64,000 nt of DNA from a virus. Location: the IMG/VR virus record IMGVR_UViG_3300043548_000722, positions 1 through 64,000 of that record. One strand, given 5' to 3'. The notes beneath the pieces are model-generated. The model was not told the origin of the DNA. It was given only the letters and a program-made list of their open reading frames with translations, and did not search any database. Positions 8,420-16,270 of this stretch are shown here, piece by piece. Each line of letters begins with the position of its first letter. Within the stretch, counting starts at the first letter, position 1. Made by a program: the position numbers and the translations under genes.

Positions 8420-8707
8420 CTACTCGGAGGAAGTTGGAGTCGGGAGAGAAGTGAAGCCGGTTGTGCCGACAGGAGTATTGGATGCGAGGTTGGTAGCTGT
8501 TCTACCAGTGCCGGTCATCGTCGGCTTACCCGGTCCGGCGAGTTGAAATTTGCCGAAGTTTTTACCGGAGGCCGGTTTGGGATTCGGGGGCCCATTTGGC
8601 AAGATTCTATTAGAATTTCCGGGGGTGCGGAGTCCGTCAGTGATTCTGTTCGCCGCTATCTTGGTCAGTTCTGCAAACATGTGCCGAACAACTAAAGAGT
8701 TAAGCAT
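8420..8707 (-). CDS. Small Pro/Gly/Thr-rich virion-region protein
   Basis: A 95-residue protein starting at ATG 8707, preceded by AGGACGGCGCC. The first 25 residues form an amphipathic helix (LVVRHMFAELTKIAANRI) with a variant of the K-x-A motif. The remainder is low complexity, rich in P, G, T, N and K, and probably disordered. Its start codon and part of its ribosome binding site are inside a perfect 13-bp inverted repeat (8703-8746). The function is unknown. Confidence 0.45.
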   Translation of the reverse strand: MLNSLVVRHMFAELTKIAANRITDGLRTPGNSNRILPNGPPNPKPASGKNFGKFQLAGPGKPTMTGTGRTATNLASNTPVGTTGFTSLPTPTSSE

Positions 8708-8746
8708 GGCGCCGTCCTAGAATGTGTCGAAGAACGGCGCCATGCT
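8703..8746 (-). promoter_or_regulatory. Perfect 13-bp inverted repeat over a gene start
   Basis: The arms agcatggcgccgt (8703-8715) and acggcgccatgct (8734-8746) are perfect complements separated by 18 bases. On the minus strand the second arm contains the ATG of the 95-residue gene and abuts its AGGA. In RNA the hairpin would bury the start region, or it could act as a processing or attenuation structure between the two genes. No U-tract follows, so a standard terminator is less likely. Confidence 0.6.
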
Positions 8747-8752
8747 GATCAC

Positions 8753-9733
8753 TCAGATGTTGTAGCCGGCCATGCGGAGAAGCTGGACTGCGCGGGCGTC
8801 GACAAACGCCGACGACTGCTTCTCAGCCTCAGAAGGAGCCTCTTCCGCAGGCGCCTGCATGGCCTGCAAACGAGCCTTGCGGCGATCGTACAGCTTCTTG
8901 CCGCCGTAGACGCCCGCAGCCGTCAAGCCGGTGGCGCCTAAGCCGAGACCGATCTTCTTGCCGAGGCCCATCGACGAGGGGGCAGCCTTGGCGGCATCCG
9001 CCACTGCATCCGCCGCATCGGCTGCGGCGGCTGCCTCTTCGGCAACCTTCATGCCGACGTCAAAGCCGTAGACACTCGCGATCTTGACCAGTGCCGCAAG
9101 GTTTAGTGCAGACGACTGCTTCTCAGCTTCAGAGGATGTTTCCTCAGCATCAGCCTGCATAGCAGCTTTGCGCGCCTTGCGGCGATCGTACAGCTTCTTG
9201 CCGCCGTAGACGCCCGCGGCCGTCAAGCCGGTGGCGCCTAAGCCGAGACCGATCTTCTTGCCGAGGCCCATAGGAGGCTTTTCTGCGATCTTCTGGATCT
9301 CATCGGCATATGCACGAGCCATGTGACGACCAAGAATCTCTGCTTCAGCGAGCTTCTCGTGTGCATCCTGGACCATGGCCTCCTTGTCCTGACCCTCAGC
9401 CTCTGCAAGCTGTTCCGGGAGAACATTCTCGACGTAGTGATTGAAGAGCTGAGCCAGCTCTGCATCACTCATGTCGTCTAGATCGATGCCTTCGGCAGAA
9501 GCGGTCTTTTCGAAGAGGTCGATAACTTCGTTGTTCATGGCAGATGCCTCTTTGGTGGACGGGGCGGAACGGGAAACGAACTGGTTGAATAGAGATGTGA
9601 CCTGTGTTTCGCTCAGATCATCGAGGTTTACACCCTCGGCGGCGGCGGCTTTCTCAAAAAGGCGAACAGAAGCTGCTTTTTCGAGATCTTCTGCCGTGAT
9701 GCCCCGGGTTTGTAGTTCTGCGAGTAGAGACAC
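8753..9733 (-). CDS. Virion-region protein with duplicated glycine-zipper segment and K-x-A-S motifs
   Basis: A 326-residue protein from a GTG at 9733 with AGGA five bases upstream. The N-terminal 120 residues are acidic and helical with repeated units (EKAAS; KEAS; FEKTASAEGIDLDDMSDAE), including two copies of a helix pair ending in LxxLFNxxV. The motif MGLGKKIGLGLGATGLTAAG, followed by VYGGKKLYDRRKAR, occurs twice, at about residues 155-190 and 255-290. Each copy is a small-residue membrane-like helix with a basic end. The duplication is nearly identical at DNA level. It lies directly downstream of the putative protease gene, where scaffold or core proteins often lie, but membrane segments are unusual for a scaffold. 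The function is unknown. Confidence 0.55.
   Translation of the reverse strand: MSLLAELQTRGITAEDLEKAASVRLFEKAAAAEGVNLDDLSETQVTSLFNQFVSRSAPSTKEASAMNNEVIDLFEKTASAEGIDLDDMSDAELAQLFNHYVENVLPEQLAEAEGQDKEAMVQDAHEKLAEAEILGRHMARAYADEIQKIAEKPPMGLGKKIGLGLGATGLTAAGVYGGKKLYDRRKARKAAMQADAEETSSEAEKQSSALNLAALVKIASVYGFDVGMKVAEEAAAAADAADAVADAAKAAPSSMGLGKKIGLGLGATGLTAAGVYGGKKLYDRRKARLQAMQAPAEEAPSEAEKQSSAFVDARAVQLLRMAGYNI
8874..8971 (-). repeat. 98-bp direct repeat, copy 1
   Basis: This copy matches 9174-9271 with a single visible difference (gcagcc against gcggcc). The two copies are offset by exactly 300 bp, or 100 codons. The match includes silent positions and encodes the glycine-zipper helix and basic tail of the 326-residue protein. 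Weaker similarity extends about 60 bp beyond the gccttgc edge, through the segment encoding SEAEKQSSA. Confidence 0.95.
9174..9271 (-). repeat. 98-bp direct repeat, copy 2
   Basis: The partner of 8874-8971, offset by 300 bp, in the same frame of the same gene. Near identity including third codon positions points to recent duplication or ongoing gene conversion rather than old divergence. Confidence 0.95.
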
Positions 9734-9743
9734 GGGATCCTCG

Positions 9744-11639
9744 CTAGGTGTGAATAGAGGGGGCGTCTTCGGGAGTGGATCCCTCAGCCTCGTGAGCCAA
9801 TCCTAATCTAAGACCGGGCCAGTAGGCAACATGCAGCATGATGTTTGATAGCGCAATCGCATCATCTGCAATTTTTACATCGTCTTCGATCCGGGGCGCG
9901 AAGGCTCCTGGGACCGATACGGCACTCAAGTCAGGCTTATTATCGATCAAGCCCAGTCTGTACGCGTTGTAGAGATCCGCGATCTCCTCTAATCCGTCTA
10001 CTTCTTCCGGTTCCTCTATCGGAGGCGGGGACACTCGGATCACCATGCGAGCGCGCATGGCTGATGGTGCAAAAGACCGGCCTTGAAGAAGCGGGCTGAG
10101 TAGATTGATCATCGCGCTCATCGCATCCTCCGGAACAAAGGAGGCTGCATTGAAGGGAGATGATGACATACGAATAGGACGCTGTGCGAAGACCTGATTG
10201 TTTTTGTATAGATCGTCCGCTAAATCTGGGTCCTTGCGAACGATCATCACCCGCATGAACTCGCGCGGGCGGAGAACGACCCCAAGCCTTGCTGCCGCGC
10301 GAAGATTGGGTCCAGGGTTCTCTGCAATCGCATCGAGCACATCGCGAGGAAGCTCAGGTAGGCACATCTCCTCTTTGCGCACCAAACTCATCTGAGATGC
10401 AGAGGGAGCAGGGATGCGCTTTAGCATCTCTGCAACTTTGGAAAACGAAGCAACCTTCACACCGAACAAATCGTCAACACGATTATTGAAAAGAATCTTC
10501 AGATGTGTGATCTGCGAAGGGAGGACTCCGTATCTCCTTTGGAAAACTCTATTAGAAACCTCTTTCCACAAGTTAAACTCTGCTGAAGTCAGCGTTCCCT
10601 GTACCAGGCGCTCCTCTGCCAGCCTCTCCTGCATGTAATAGCGGAGAGCCTCTCTCTCCAACGAGGATGACGTTGGAATGGTGGACAGCGCGTGCGACAG
10701 TCTTTCTTCAAGGACGTGGTCCGGGATCTGAGGAGCTTCCGGCGCAGGAGCACTCGCTGTCTTCACGACAATAGGCTGAAAGGGGTAAATCGTCTGCGAG
10801 TACGCGTTTTGCCCACGCACCAGCGGGGTTACGTTGGACATCAACTTTGCGGAACGCTCGGCTCCGACAAACACGAAAGAGTCATCAAAGAATCTTGGAT
10901 AGTCATTGTAGACGCCGCAGACCCGGCCATCGGGCAGCATCGCCTTCATGCCATACGGAGGAGGGGCACCCCGCTGGACGTGCTTGCAGTATTCCATCGG
11001 CGTACGCGCAATGTGCCCGCAAATCGAGCATCGATCGTAGGGGACCTTGCTGCCCATACTCGAGTCTGGAAACTCTCCGGCCTCGATTCGAGAGTAAAGA
11101 TCCATGGCGCCCTGCTGAGCACACATCTCTCGAATCAACTCGGACACTAGGATGACGCGCTTCATGCGGTCGTCCCAGAATGCACCTAAGATGAAGCCGT
11201 ATGCTCTATTGGGATCTTTGTTGATATGATGCCGGAAGCGGTGCGCGTTATAGAACGTCGGGTAGCCCCAGGTGAGAGATCCCCACTGTGGGAGGGCTTC
11301 TGTTTGGTTTGCAGCGCGCCTTCGGGCGTCGATGTCCCACACGGGAATCTGCTCAAAACCCGGAGGTGTCCGGCGCAGCCCCGCCTCGGTGAACCAGTCT
11401 CCGCGTAGGTTGAACCCTACGCACTCGCCTGCCCCTAACGCCGAGTTGACCAGATAGAGACGACCAGGCTGGGCCTGGATCGACTCAATCAGCTCAATCA
11501 CTTCGGGAAGGTGCTCTCCAGAGGCAGTCTTCGCAAGTCCATCTGTCTCGGATAGTCCATACGACGAGCCGGGCTCTACTCTGTGGATCAGAGGAGAGCC
11601 GGACTCAGACTTTCCAGAAAACAGCGAGTACTTTTCCAT
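9744..11639 (-). CDS. Putative prohead protease with zinc knuckle, long C-terminal extension
   Basis: A 631-residue protein starting in a TAATG overlap at 11639. Residues 128-200 resemble phage head maturation proteases. A histidine-rich segment (AHRFRHHI, 132-139) is followed by hydrophobic strands (YGFILGAF, RVILVSELI) and a serine in DSSMGSK (192-198), the order expected for catalytic His and Ser. A zinc knuckle CSICG then YCKH (204-220) follows at once. K-x-A-S occurs as AKTAS (36-40), VKTAS and VKVAS. The C-terminal 350 residues are unrecognised and could be a fused core domain. It lies between the terminase and capsid genes, as proteases usually do. The protease call is an inference from motif order. 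Confidence 0.5.
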   Translation of the reverse strand: MEKYSLFSGKSESGSPLIHRVEPGSSYGLSETDGLAKTASGEHLPEVIELIESIQAQPGRLYLVNSALGAGECVGFNLRGDWFTEAGLRRTPPGFEQIPVWDIDARRRAANQTEALPQWGSLTWGYPTFYNAHRFRHHINKDPNRAYGFILGAFWDDRMKRVILVSELIREMCAQQGAMDLYSRIEAGEFPDSSMGSKVPYDRCSICGHIARTPMEYCKHVQRGAPPPYGMKAMLPDGRVCGVYNDYPRFFDDSFVFVGAERSAKLMSNVTPLVRGQNAYSQTIYPFQPIVVKTASAPAPEAPQIPDHVLEERLSHALSTIPTSSSLEREALRYYMQERLAEERLVQGTLTSAEFNLWKEVSNRVFQRRYGVLPSQITHLKILFNNRVDDLFGVKVASFSKVAEMLKRIPAPSASQMSLVRKEEMCLPELPRDVLDAIAENPGPNLRAAARLGVVLRPREFMRVMIVRKDPDLADDLYKNNQVFAQRPIRMSSSPFNAASFVPEDAMSAMINLLSPLLQGRSFAPSAMRARMVIRVSPPPIEEPEEVDGLEEIADLYNAYRLGLIDNKPDLSAVSVPGAFAPRIEDDVKIADDAIALSNIMLHVAYWPGLRLGLAHEAEGSTPEDAPSIHT

Positions 11640-12184
11640 TACGGGGCGAGCATTGCAGAGAGTGGCATGGCAGTGCTCTTGGCGCCGGCCTGTCTTGCGG
11701 CATCGACAGCGGGATTTCCTCTCGATTGGATGCTCTGAAGAAGAGCAGGGTCGAACCGCGGCGGGCTTGTCGGGTCGTCTGGATCCATACGGTTTGTCAT
11801 AACCATATCTAGAATCGTACCGGCAATAAGCGGATCTTTAGAATATTCTGGGTTAACACTTCTCAGAGTCTTAAACGCCATGCGGAGATTCGGATCCTCA
11901 GGCGATCCCAGCTGCGGATTAACTGCGACAACCCTGCGTAGGTCTCGGTTAAACATTAGTGCAGATTCCGCACTCTGTAAAGCTTCCGGTATCTGAGCAC
12001 CAGCGTACGAGAGCGTCGGAGCTGCTACAAGTAGCCCGCCAAGACTGGCCAGAGACTGTGGACTAATATTGAGGGCGGTCTTGCTCATGTCAGACGCCAT
12101 CTTCTCCAGTCCCAGAAGTTCCGAATGACTCAGCTCTCCGCGCGCATAGGCAGCGTACGCTTCTGTAGGAACTCGAACTGTCAT
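11639..12184 (-). CDS. Virion-region protein with N-terminal K-x-A-S motif and hydrophobic segment
   Basis: A 181-residue protein, ATGA-overlapped with its upstream neighbour and TAATG-overlapped with the protease-like gene. The N-terminal helix (YAAYARGELSHSELLGL) runs into EKMASDMSKTA. A short small-residue hydrophobic segment follows (LASLGGLLVAAPTLSYAG). The rest is helical and polar. It shares the leader-plus-motif plan with neighbouring genes. No known family is recognised. Confidence 0.55.
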   Translation of the reverse strand: MTVRVPTEAYAAYARGELSHSELLGLEKMASDMSKTALNISPQSLASLGGLLVAAPTLSYAGAQIPEALQSAESALMFNRDLRRVVAVNPQLGSPEDPNLRMAFKTLRSVNPEYSKDPLIAGTILDMVMTNRMDPDDPTSPPRFDPALLQSIQSRGNPAVDAARQAGAKSTAMPLSAMLAP

Positions 12185-13299
12185 TCTCCACCCCCGTCGT
12201 CAATTAGGGTTGACTTTTTGGACTTCTGCCGGACCTTATAAACACCATATGCCGCAGCTACTGGTAAACCTGCCCCGACAACGTATTTTAAGGCAGTAGA
12301 GGGAGACTTTGCAACCATCTTCCCTATCATCATTGCACCGCGAACAGCAGCAGCTGGAGCCTTACTCACAATCTTGCCTAGCCCAGCCGTCTTTTCACCA
12401 AACAGAGACTCTGTCAGTGCCTTGTTTGCATACTCAAGATCGGCCTGAATATCGCGCAACGCGATCTCAAGGTGAATGTGCCGCTCCTCCACCGCCGCCA
12501 CCTTTGAGAATGAGGCAGGAAGTGGGTGCGCCGGATTAATCTCTCCGAAGGACGCGGTCTTCGTCAGCCGAAGCCCAGCAGTCGTCCGCTCCTTTCCAAG
12601 CAGGTACGCCGAGAGATCTGATGCGACCTTGGTCGCGGTCTCCTGGGATGTGGAGCTCCAGTCTGTGCCCTCGAAGCAGGCATGAAGAACGTCCTCTACG
12701 GACACGCCGTCCTTCACTGCGGCGTAGGCCTCTTTGGATAGCTCGCGCCTCGCGGACATGATCTCCGTATCGAGCGATCTGAGTTCCGCAGTCACCGCGG
12801 CTGATGCCTCTTTCAAAGAGTCATGGATCTTCTTGAGATCATGAAGGCCCTGTGCCTGCGCAAACGGAGCACTGTAGTCGGTGTCCGACGCAGACTTCAT
12901 CAGCTCGTCAAAGGCATTAGCTGCTTTGAACTTCGGGAGTCTCGGCGCGGATGCAGATGCAGTTTTTTCTGTCATAACACCACCGGACAAAGAAGTTGCG
13001 CGCTTAGGCGCCGATGCGACCTTCTCCGCGCGAAGAACCTCGGCTGCGACTTCTGCATCCGGAGGGTCGAAGACGATGTACCGATCGGCGCTGGAAGCCT
13101 GCTTGTGCATCCGCTCGTAAGTGTCGTGGTACGTCATCTCGCAGATACGCCGAACATGCTCAGCTGTCAAGTTTGCGCCACAGGCACTTGCCTGCTTGAT
13201 TACGGCCTCTGTCAGCGGAGTACCTCTGGACAGGAAGTCCGAGGTCGCCGCATGAGCGAGACCTTGGAGATACTCTTTGGTGATCGGACTGCCGTACAT
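12181..13299 (-). CDS. Virion-region protein with eight K-x-A-S motifs and C-terminal membrane anchor
   Basis: The start is placed at ATG 13299, giving 372 residues. The frame extends to 13404, but that part is antisense to the regulator gene's start region. The protein contains at least eight K-x-A-S motifs, such as IKQAS, HKQAS, EKVAS, EKTAS, MKSAS, LKEAS, TKVAS and LTKTAS. They are spread along alpha-helical sequence and form the densest cluster in the window. Near the C-terminus, LKYVVGAGLPVAAAYGVYKV followed by RQKSKKS resembles a membrane helix with a basic stop. The function is unknown. It is the first gene of the assembly sub-block downstream of the terminase. Confidence 0.6.
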   Translation of the reverse strand: MYGSPITKEYLQGLAHAATSDFLSRGTPLTEAVIKQASACGANLTAEHVRRICEMTYHDTYERMHKQASSADRYIVFDPPDAEVAAEVLRAEKVASAPKRATSLSGGVMTEKTASASAPRLPKFKAANAFDELMKSASDTDYSAPFAQAQGLHDLKKIHDSLKEASAAVTAELRSLDTEIMSARRELSKEAYAAVKDGVSVEDVLHACFEGTDWSSTSQETATKVASDLSAYLLGKERTTAGLRLTKTASFGEINPAHPLPASFSKVAAVEERHIHLEIALRDIQADLEYANKALTESLFGEKTAGLGKIVSKAPAAAVRGAMMIGKMVAKSPSTALKYVVGAGLPVAAAYGVYKVRQKSKKSTLIDDGGGE

Positions 13300-13317
13300 C
13301 AGAAACCTGGAGTGGGA

Positions 13318-13989
13318 ATGAAGTACTCGATGAGTATAGCCGACGCGGGACGCGTCCTCGGCAAGACAGAGAGAACTATCCGAAACTACATCAAGACGGG
13401 ACAACTTACAAGTACTGGTAGCGGAAGATCTCGACTACTGGATCCAGAAGAAGTCCACGAGCTTCTTGCCGCCCCAAAAGGAGAGAGGATTACTGTAGCC
13501 GAGATCCGCACCCTTCGCGCAACAGTGCGGCGTCTTGAGTCCGAGGTTGCAGTCATCCAGCACATGCTGGACCTGCGGAACGAAAGTCTTGGAATGACGA
13601 GTCAGTACGCGAAGGAGCTTCACGCTGCCATGATCGAGCAGTATGGGCGCCCTGCTGGCAGTTACTCCACGACCGAGATGCGGGCATGGGCCGACATCTT
13701 TACACGGATGGATGAGGCCGATCTTCTGACATTCAGCGGTGCGGGGGCTGCATGGAAGATTCTACTTCGCCTGTGCGGACGGATGCTCTCTGAGGTGACC
13801 GCGCATCCAGACTACTCCACGTCTCTTGAGCTTCAGCAGATTCATCGTCTACTGGCAGATGGGCGGCGGAGGTTGAAGATCTCTATCTTCATCTACTTGG
13901 AAAGCTTGAGTGACTCGGCCACGGCATTAGAGCGTACCCTAAAAGAGGACGTGTTTGAGCGTCTAAAAAATGACCTAAAACAGTCATAA
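13318..13989 (+). CDS. HTH DNA-binding regulator, MerR/excisionase-like N-terminus
   Basis: A 223-residue protein from ATG 13318 with GGAG upstream; ATG 13330 is an alternative start. Residues 6-50 form a winged HTH of the excisionase/MerR type (SIADAGRVLGKTERTIRNYI, then TGQLTSTGSGRSRLLDPEEV). A predicted coiled coil follows (IRTLRATVRRLESEVAVIQH) and then a helical C-terminal domain. It is divergently oriented to the minus gene starting at 13299, with only 18 bp between start codons, so its promoter would lie within or overlap that gene. A phage transcriptional regulator or DNA-binding accessory protein is likely. Confidence 0.7.
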   Translation: MKYSMSIADAGRVLGKTERTIRNYIKTGQLTSTGSGRSRLLDPEEVHELLAAPKGERITVAEIRTLRATVRRLESEVAVIQHMLDLRNESLGMTSQYAKELHAAMIEQYGRPAGSYSTTEMRAWADIFTRMDEADLLTFSGAGAAWKILLRLCGRMLSEVTAHPDYSTSLELQQIHRLLADGRRRLKISIFIYLESLSDSATALERTLKEDVFERLKNDLKQS

Positions 13990-14011
13990 CTCTACTGCAA
14001 GGAACGCTTAG

Positions 14012-14455
14012 ATGACAAAAGGACCCCCTATAAAAATTCAGGAACCGTTCTTCCTTGCCGTTCCAGATGATTCCACAATTGAAGAGCAGAAAACTCACAG
14101 CACTGTCGAGGTATACAGAATGTCTTCTGACATGAAGAACTACACTCAGTACTCGTTCATGATTGAGGAAAGCCTACAGCTTGGGCGCACCGGGAAGCGA
14201 CTGCTGCACGGCGCGGGAGCTGCCGGGGCGACGATCGGAATCGCCAAGTTTGGGGAGGTTTCTCAGATCCTTGAGAATCCGATCAAGTCGGCGCTGATCG
14301 CGGGTGCAACTGGCGTCGTGCTGACCGTCGTCGCAGATCACCTCATCCTGGACGCGACAGAGATGCGGAAGTTCTACGCAAAGAAGATCTCGGGCATGGA
14401 CCAGCAGCTGGTGAGCGAAATCGCCGTCATGCTGAGTCAGCGCAAGGCGATGTGA
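14012..14455 (+). CDS. Small membrane protein in a plus-strand islet
   Basis: A 147-residue protein 22 bp downstream of the HTH gene. The N-terminal half is polar. Two small-residue-rich hydrophobic segments follow, about residues 68-82 (GAGAAGATIGIAKFG) and 92-115 (SALIAGATGVVLTVVADHLI). A charged helical C-terminus comes last. GGAACGC precedes the ATG. It resembles the glycine-zipper proteins of the virion block but lacks K-x-A-S. The gene ends just before a perfect hairpin shared with the convergent terminase gene. The function is unknown. Confidence 0.6.
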   Translation: MTKGPPIKIQEPFFLAVPDDSTIEEQKTHSTVEVYRMSSDMKNYTQYSFMIEESLQLGRTGKRLLHGAGAAGATIGIAKFGEVSQILENPIKSALIAGATGVVLTVVADHLILDATEMRKFYAKKISGMDQQLVSEIAVMLSQRKAM

Positions 14456-14463
14456 TGCGATTT

Positions 14464-14495
14464 ACTGACGCCCCGGCATCTGCCGGGGCGTCAGT
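14464..14495. terminator. Perfect 15-bp hairpin between convergent genes
   Basis: The arms actgacgccccggca (14464-14478) and tgccggggcgtcagt (14481-14495) are perfectly complementary around two bases. They lie between the end of the plus-strand membrane gene and the stop codon of the terminase gene, which falls inside the right arm. No long U-tract follows on either strand. It is most likely a bidirectional terminator or an RNA 3' end stabiliser. Confidence 0.65.
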
Positions 14496-16215
14496 CCTTA
14501 TCCAGTTCTCGATCAATTTTAGCACTTGGAACGAGAATATCGGGACGGGGGTTGTCGATCATCGAAGCCATGAAGCACAGCAACAGCGCATGAAAACTAT
14601 CATCGGTAGTATTTGGCGACTTCTTATACTCAGTCATGCGCGTTCTCTCGTTGTATTCCGAGAAGATGGCCAGCATGTCCGCTCCGTAAGGACTGCCGAA
14701 CTCGGACCACTTGGGGAACCGGAATACTGACCGTCGCTTGATGGCGTTGAAGATCGCGCTCATTACCTCCGAGCGATGGATGAGAAAGCGGCCCTTTGCA
14801 GAGTCGTAGTTCACGATCGTCTTGGGGGTTGAGTACTGATACCGCACCACGCGCTGTGATCCGTAGAGACGAAGAAGCTCGTCGTTCGGCCAGTAGCCTC
14901 CTCCATAGTCCACCCCGACTCGCGACACTTCGAAGGCGGCAAGCAGCTTCTTGATCTTGGAGATTTGCTCTTTCGGCTCCGCCTCCGCGCCAGTGAAGCG
15001 GTGAGCAAAGACGATACGAAAGAAGCCGTCGATGTAGGCCCCGATCATGATGATCGTGTATGAGTTGTTCGAGTCCTGTCCCCAGTCAATCCCGGCGTAG
15101 ACCTGCTTTCCTCTCAGCTTGGTCATGAATTCTTTTAGCTTGTCCGGTTTAAAAGAGAACTCTCCATCGCAACAAGCCTGAACATCTCCCTGCATCAGGG
15201 GTCGTTGGCCTGAGTCGAAGCTGGCCCCAAGCACCTCGTTGTAGAACTTGGCGCGCGGGTACTGGTTGTACTTGGTGAGAATGTTGCTCCACTCCAACCA
15301 CGGGACCATCAACTGTGGGATGCGGAAGCCCTCGAAGATGTCGAACTTCGGGTTGGGATTTCCTGTCTTGACCCACTGGGCAAGTGGGTGGTCCGGACGG
15401 ATGACCTCCCCGCATCGATCGCACGACAATCCTTTGATGCCAATGTTCCGTTCCCCAAGAATGTTCCAGTGCCAGGAGCCGGGATTGTTTGGAAGGCCGT
15501 GTCGGTCACAAGGAACCGCCCATTCGTTCTGAGTGGAGTACGCGTCCCAGTAGACCTGGATCGAGTTGTCCAAGCTCTTGGGGGTTCCGCTGTAAATGAA
15601 CCACTTGAATGGACTGTGGGACGCTGCCTCCTCGATGACTGGGATGTTGTCCAACAGGAGGTCCTGAAACTCGTCCATGCAAATGAGATCGGCGGACAGA
15701 CCGCGACAGCGGTCTGCGTTCAGAAACGCATACCTGAGCTTGATCTCGCTGCGATTGATCGCCTTCTTCTCAAAGACGTTGTCAGTGAGATGCATCGGGA
15801 ACCAGGTCTTCAGATCAGGACAAGTCTCCAGCGGCTCCTTGAGTCTCGTCTTGGAAAACTCCTTCGTCTGCTGGCTCGAAGGGGAGACGTAGAGAATGCG
15901 AAAGTGCGGAATGAGACACGCATAAGACAGCGTCTTGTTCCCGAGGGTCGTGCTCTTTTCCACCTGACGCCCGCACATCAAAAGGACGCGTGGAGCCTGG
16001 ATGTCGTAGATTTCCCGTAAGTATCTACGCTCGGCGAAAGAGAAGTTCTCCAATTGCCGCGTGTGCGGGTTGGGCATCATCATCGTCGTCTCGATGAACT
16101 GAGACGGCCGGACAGGGATCTGCGCGTCACGGATGTCCTGCTCACTCAGGCGGACCTGGTCCACAGTCGGCGGCGTGTAGTCCCAGGGACCGGACAGTGA
16201 GTTCAGAAAACTCAT
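14491..16215 (-). CDS. terL: Terminase large subunit
   Basis: A 574-residue ATP-driven packaging motor and nuclease. The start is taken at ATG 16215, which has ACGGAGAAATC upstream; an ATG at 16272 lacks a site and would cover the divergent gene's start. The Walker A is GRQVEKST (82-89), a deviant P-loop with E before K as found in some T4-type terminases. The Walker B is LICMDE (D181, E182). The RNase H-like nuclease begins with GIDWGQD (D377) and continues with VDYGGG and a C-terminal TTDDSFHA. A possible zinc pair (CDRHG, CDRCG) lies between the domains. No small terminase is clearly identifiable; the protein at 17994-18857 is a candidate. Confidence 0.92.
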   Translation of the reverse strand: MSFLNSLSGPWDYTPPTVDQVRLSEQDIRDAQIPVRPSQFIETTMMMPNPHTRQLENFSFAERRYLREIYDIQAPRVLLMCGRQVEKSTTLGNKTLSYACLIPHFRILYVSPSSQQTKEFSKTRLKEPLETCPDLKTWFPMHLTDNVFEKKAINRSEIKLRYAFLNADRCRGLSADLICMDEFQDLLLDNIPVIEEAASHSPFKWFIYSGTPKSLDNSIQVYWDAYSTQNEWAVPCDRHGLPNNPGSWHWNILGERNIGIKGLSCDRCGEVIRPDHPLAQWVKTGNPNPKFDIFEGFRIPQLMVPWLEWSNILTKYNQYPRAKFYNEVLGASFDSGQRPLMQGDVQACCDGEFSFKPDKLKEFMTKLRGKQVYAGIDWGQDSNNSYTIIMIGAYIDGFFRIVFAHRFTGAEAEPKEQISKIKKLLAAFEVSRVGVDYGGGYWPNDELLRLYGSQRVVRYQYSTPKTIVNYDSAKGRFLIHRSEVMSAIFNAIKRRSVFRFPKWSEFGSPYGADMLAIFSEYNERTRMTEYKKSPNTTDDSFHALLLCFMASMIDNPRPDILVPSAKIDRELDKD

Positions 16216-16224
16216 GATTTCTCC

Positions 16225-16232
16225 GTCATAAG
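16225..16232. promoter_or_regulatory. GTCATAAG octamer in divergent intergenic region 1
   Basis: The 55-bp space between terL (minus) and the gene at 16271 (plus) contains GTCATAAG, 39 bases before the plus start codon. The same octamer occurs in the two other non-overlapping divergent spaces (31237-31244 and 36967-36974). It may be a promoter core or operator for the phage; no function is demonstrated. Confidence 0.35.
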
Positions 16233-16237
16233 AATTT

Positions 16238-16252
16238 TGCTCACGATGAGCA
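16238..16252. promoter_or_regulatory. Small palindrome, possible operator
   Basis: tgctca-cga-tgagca is a perfect 6-bp dyad with a 3-bp centre. It sits in the divergent space between terL and the plus-strand gene at 16271, six bases after the GTCATAAG octamer. Symmetric sites of this size can bind dimeric HTH proteins, but no partner is assigned. Confidence 0.3.
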
Positions 16253-16270
16253 TAAGGGGGTTTCGACATC

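Noticed and set aside
8753-9733. Simple scaffold protein assignment
   Set aside because: Its position is suggestive, but two membrane-like helices make a standard scaffold role doubtful, so only an unknown function is given.
13300-13404. N-terminal extension of the minus virion gene to 13404
   Set aside because: The extension overlaps the opposite-strand HTH regulator, and the protein from the ATG at 13299 has a more natural start.
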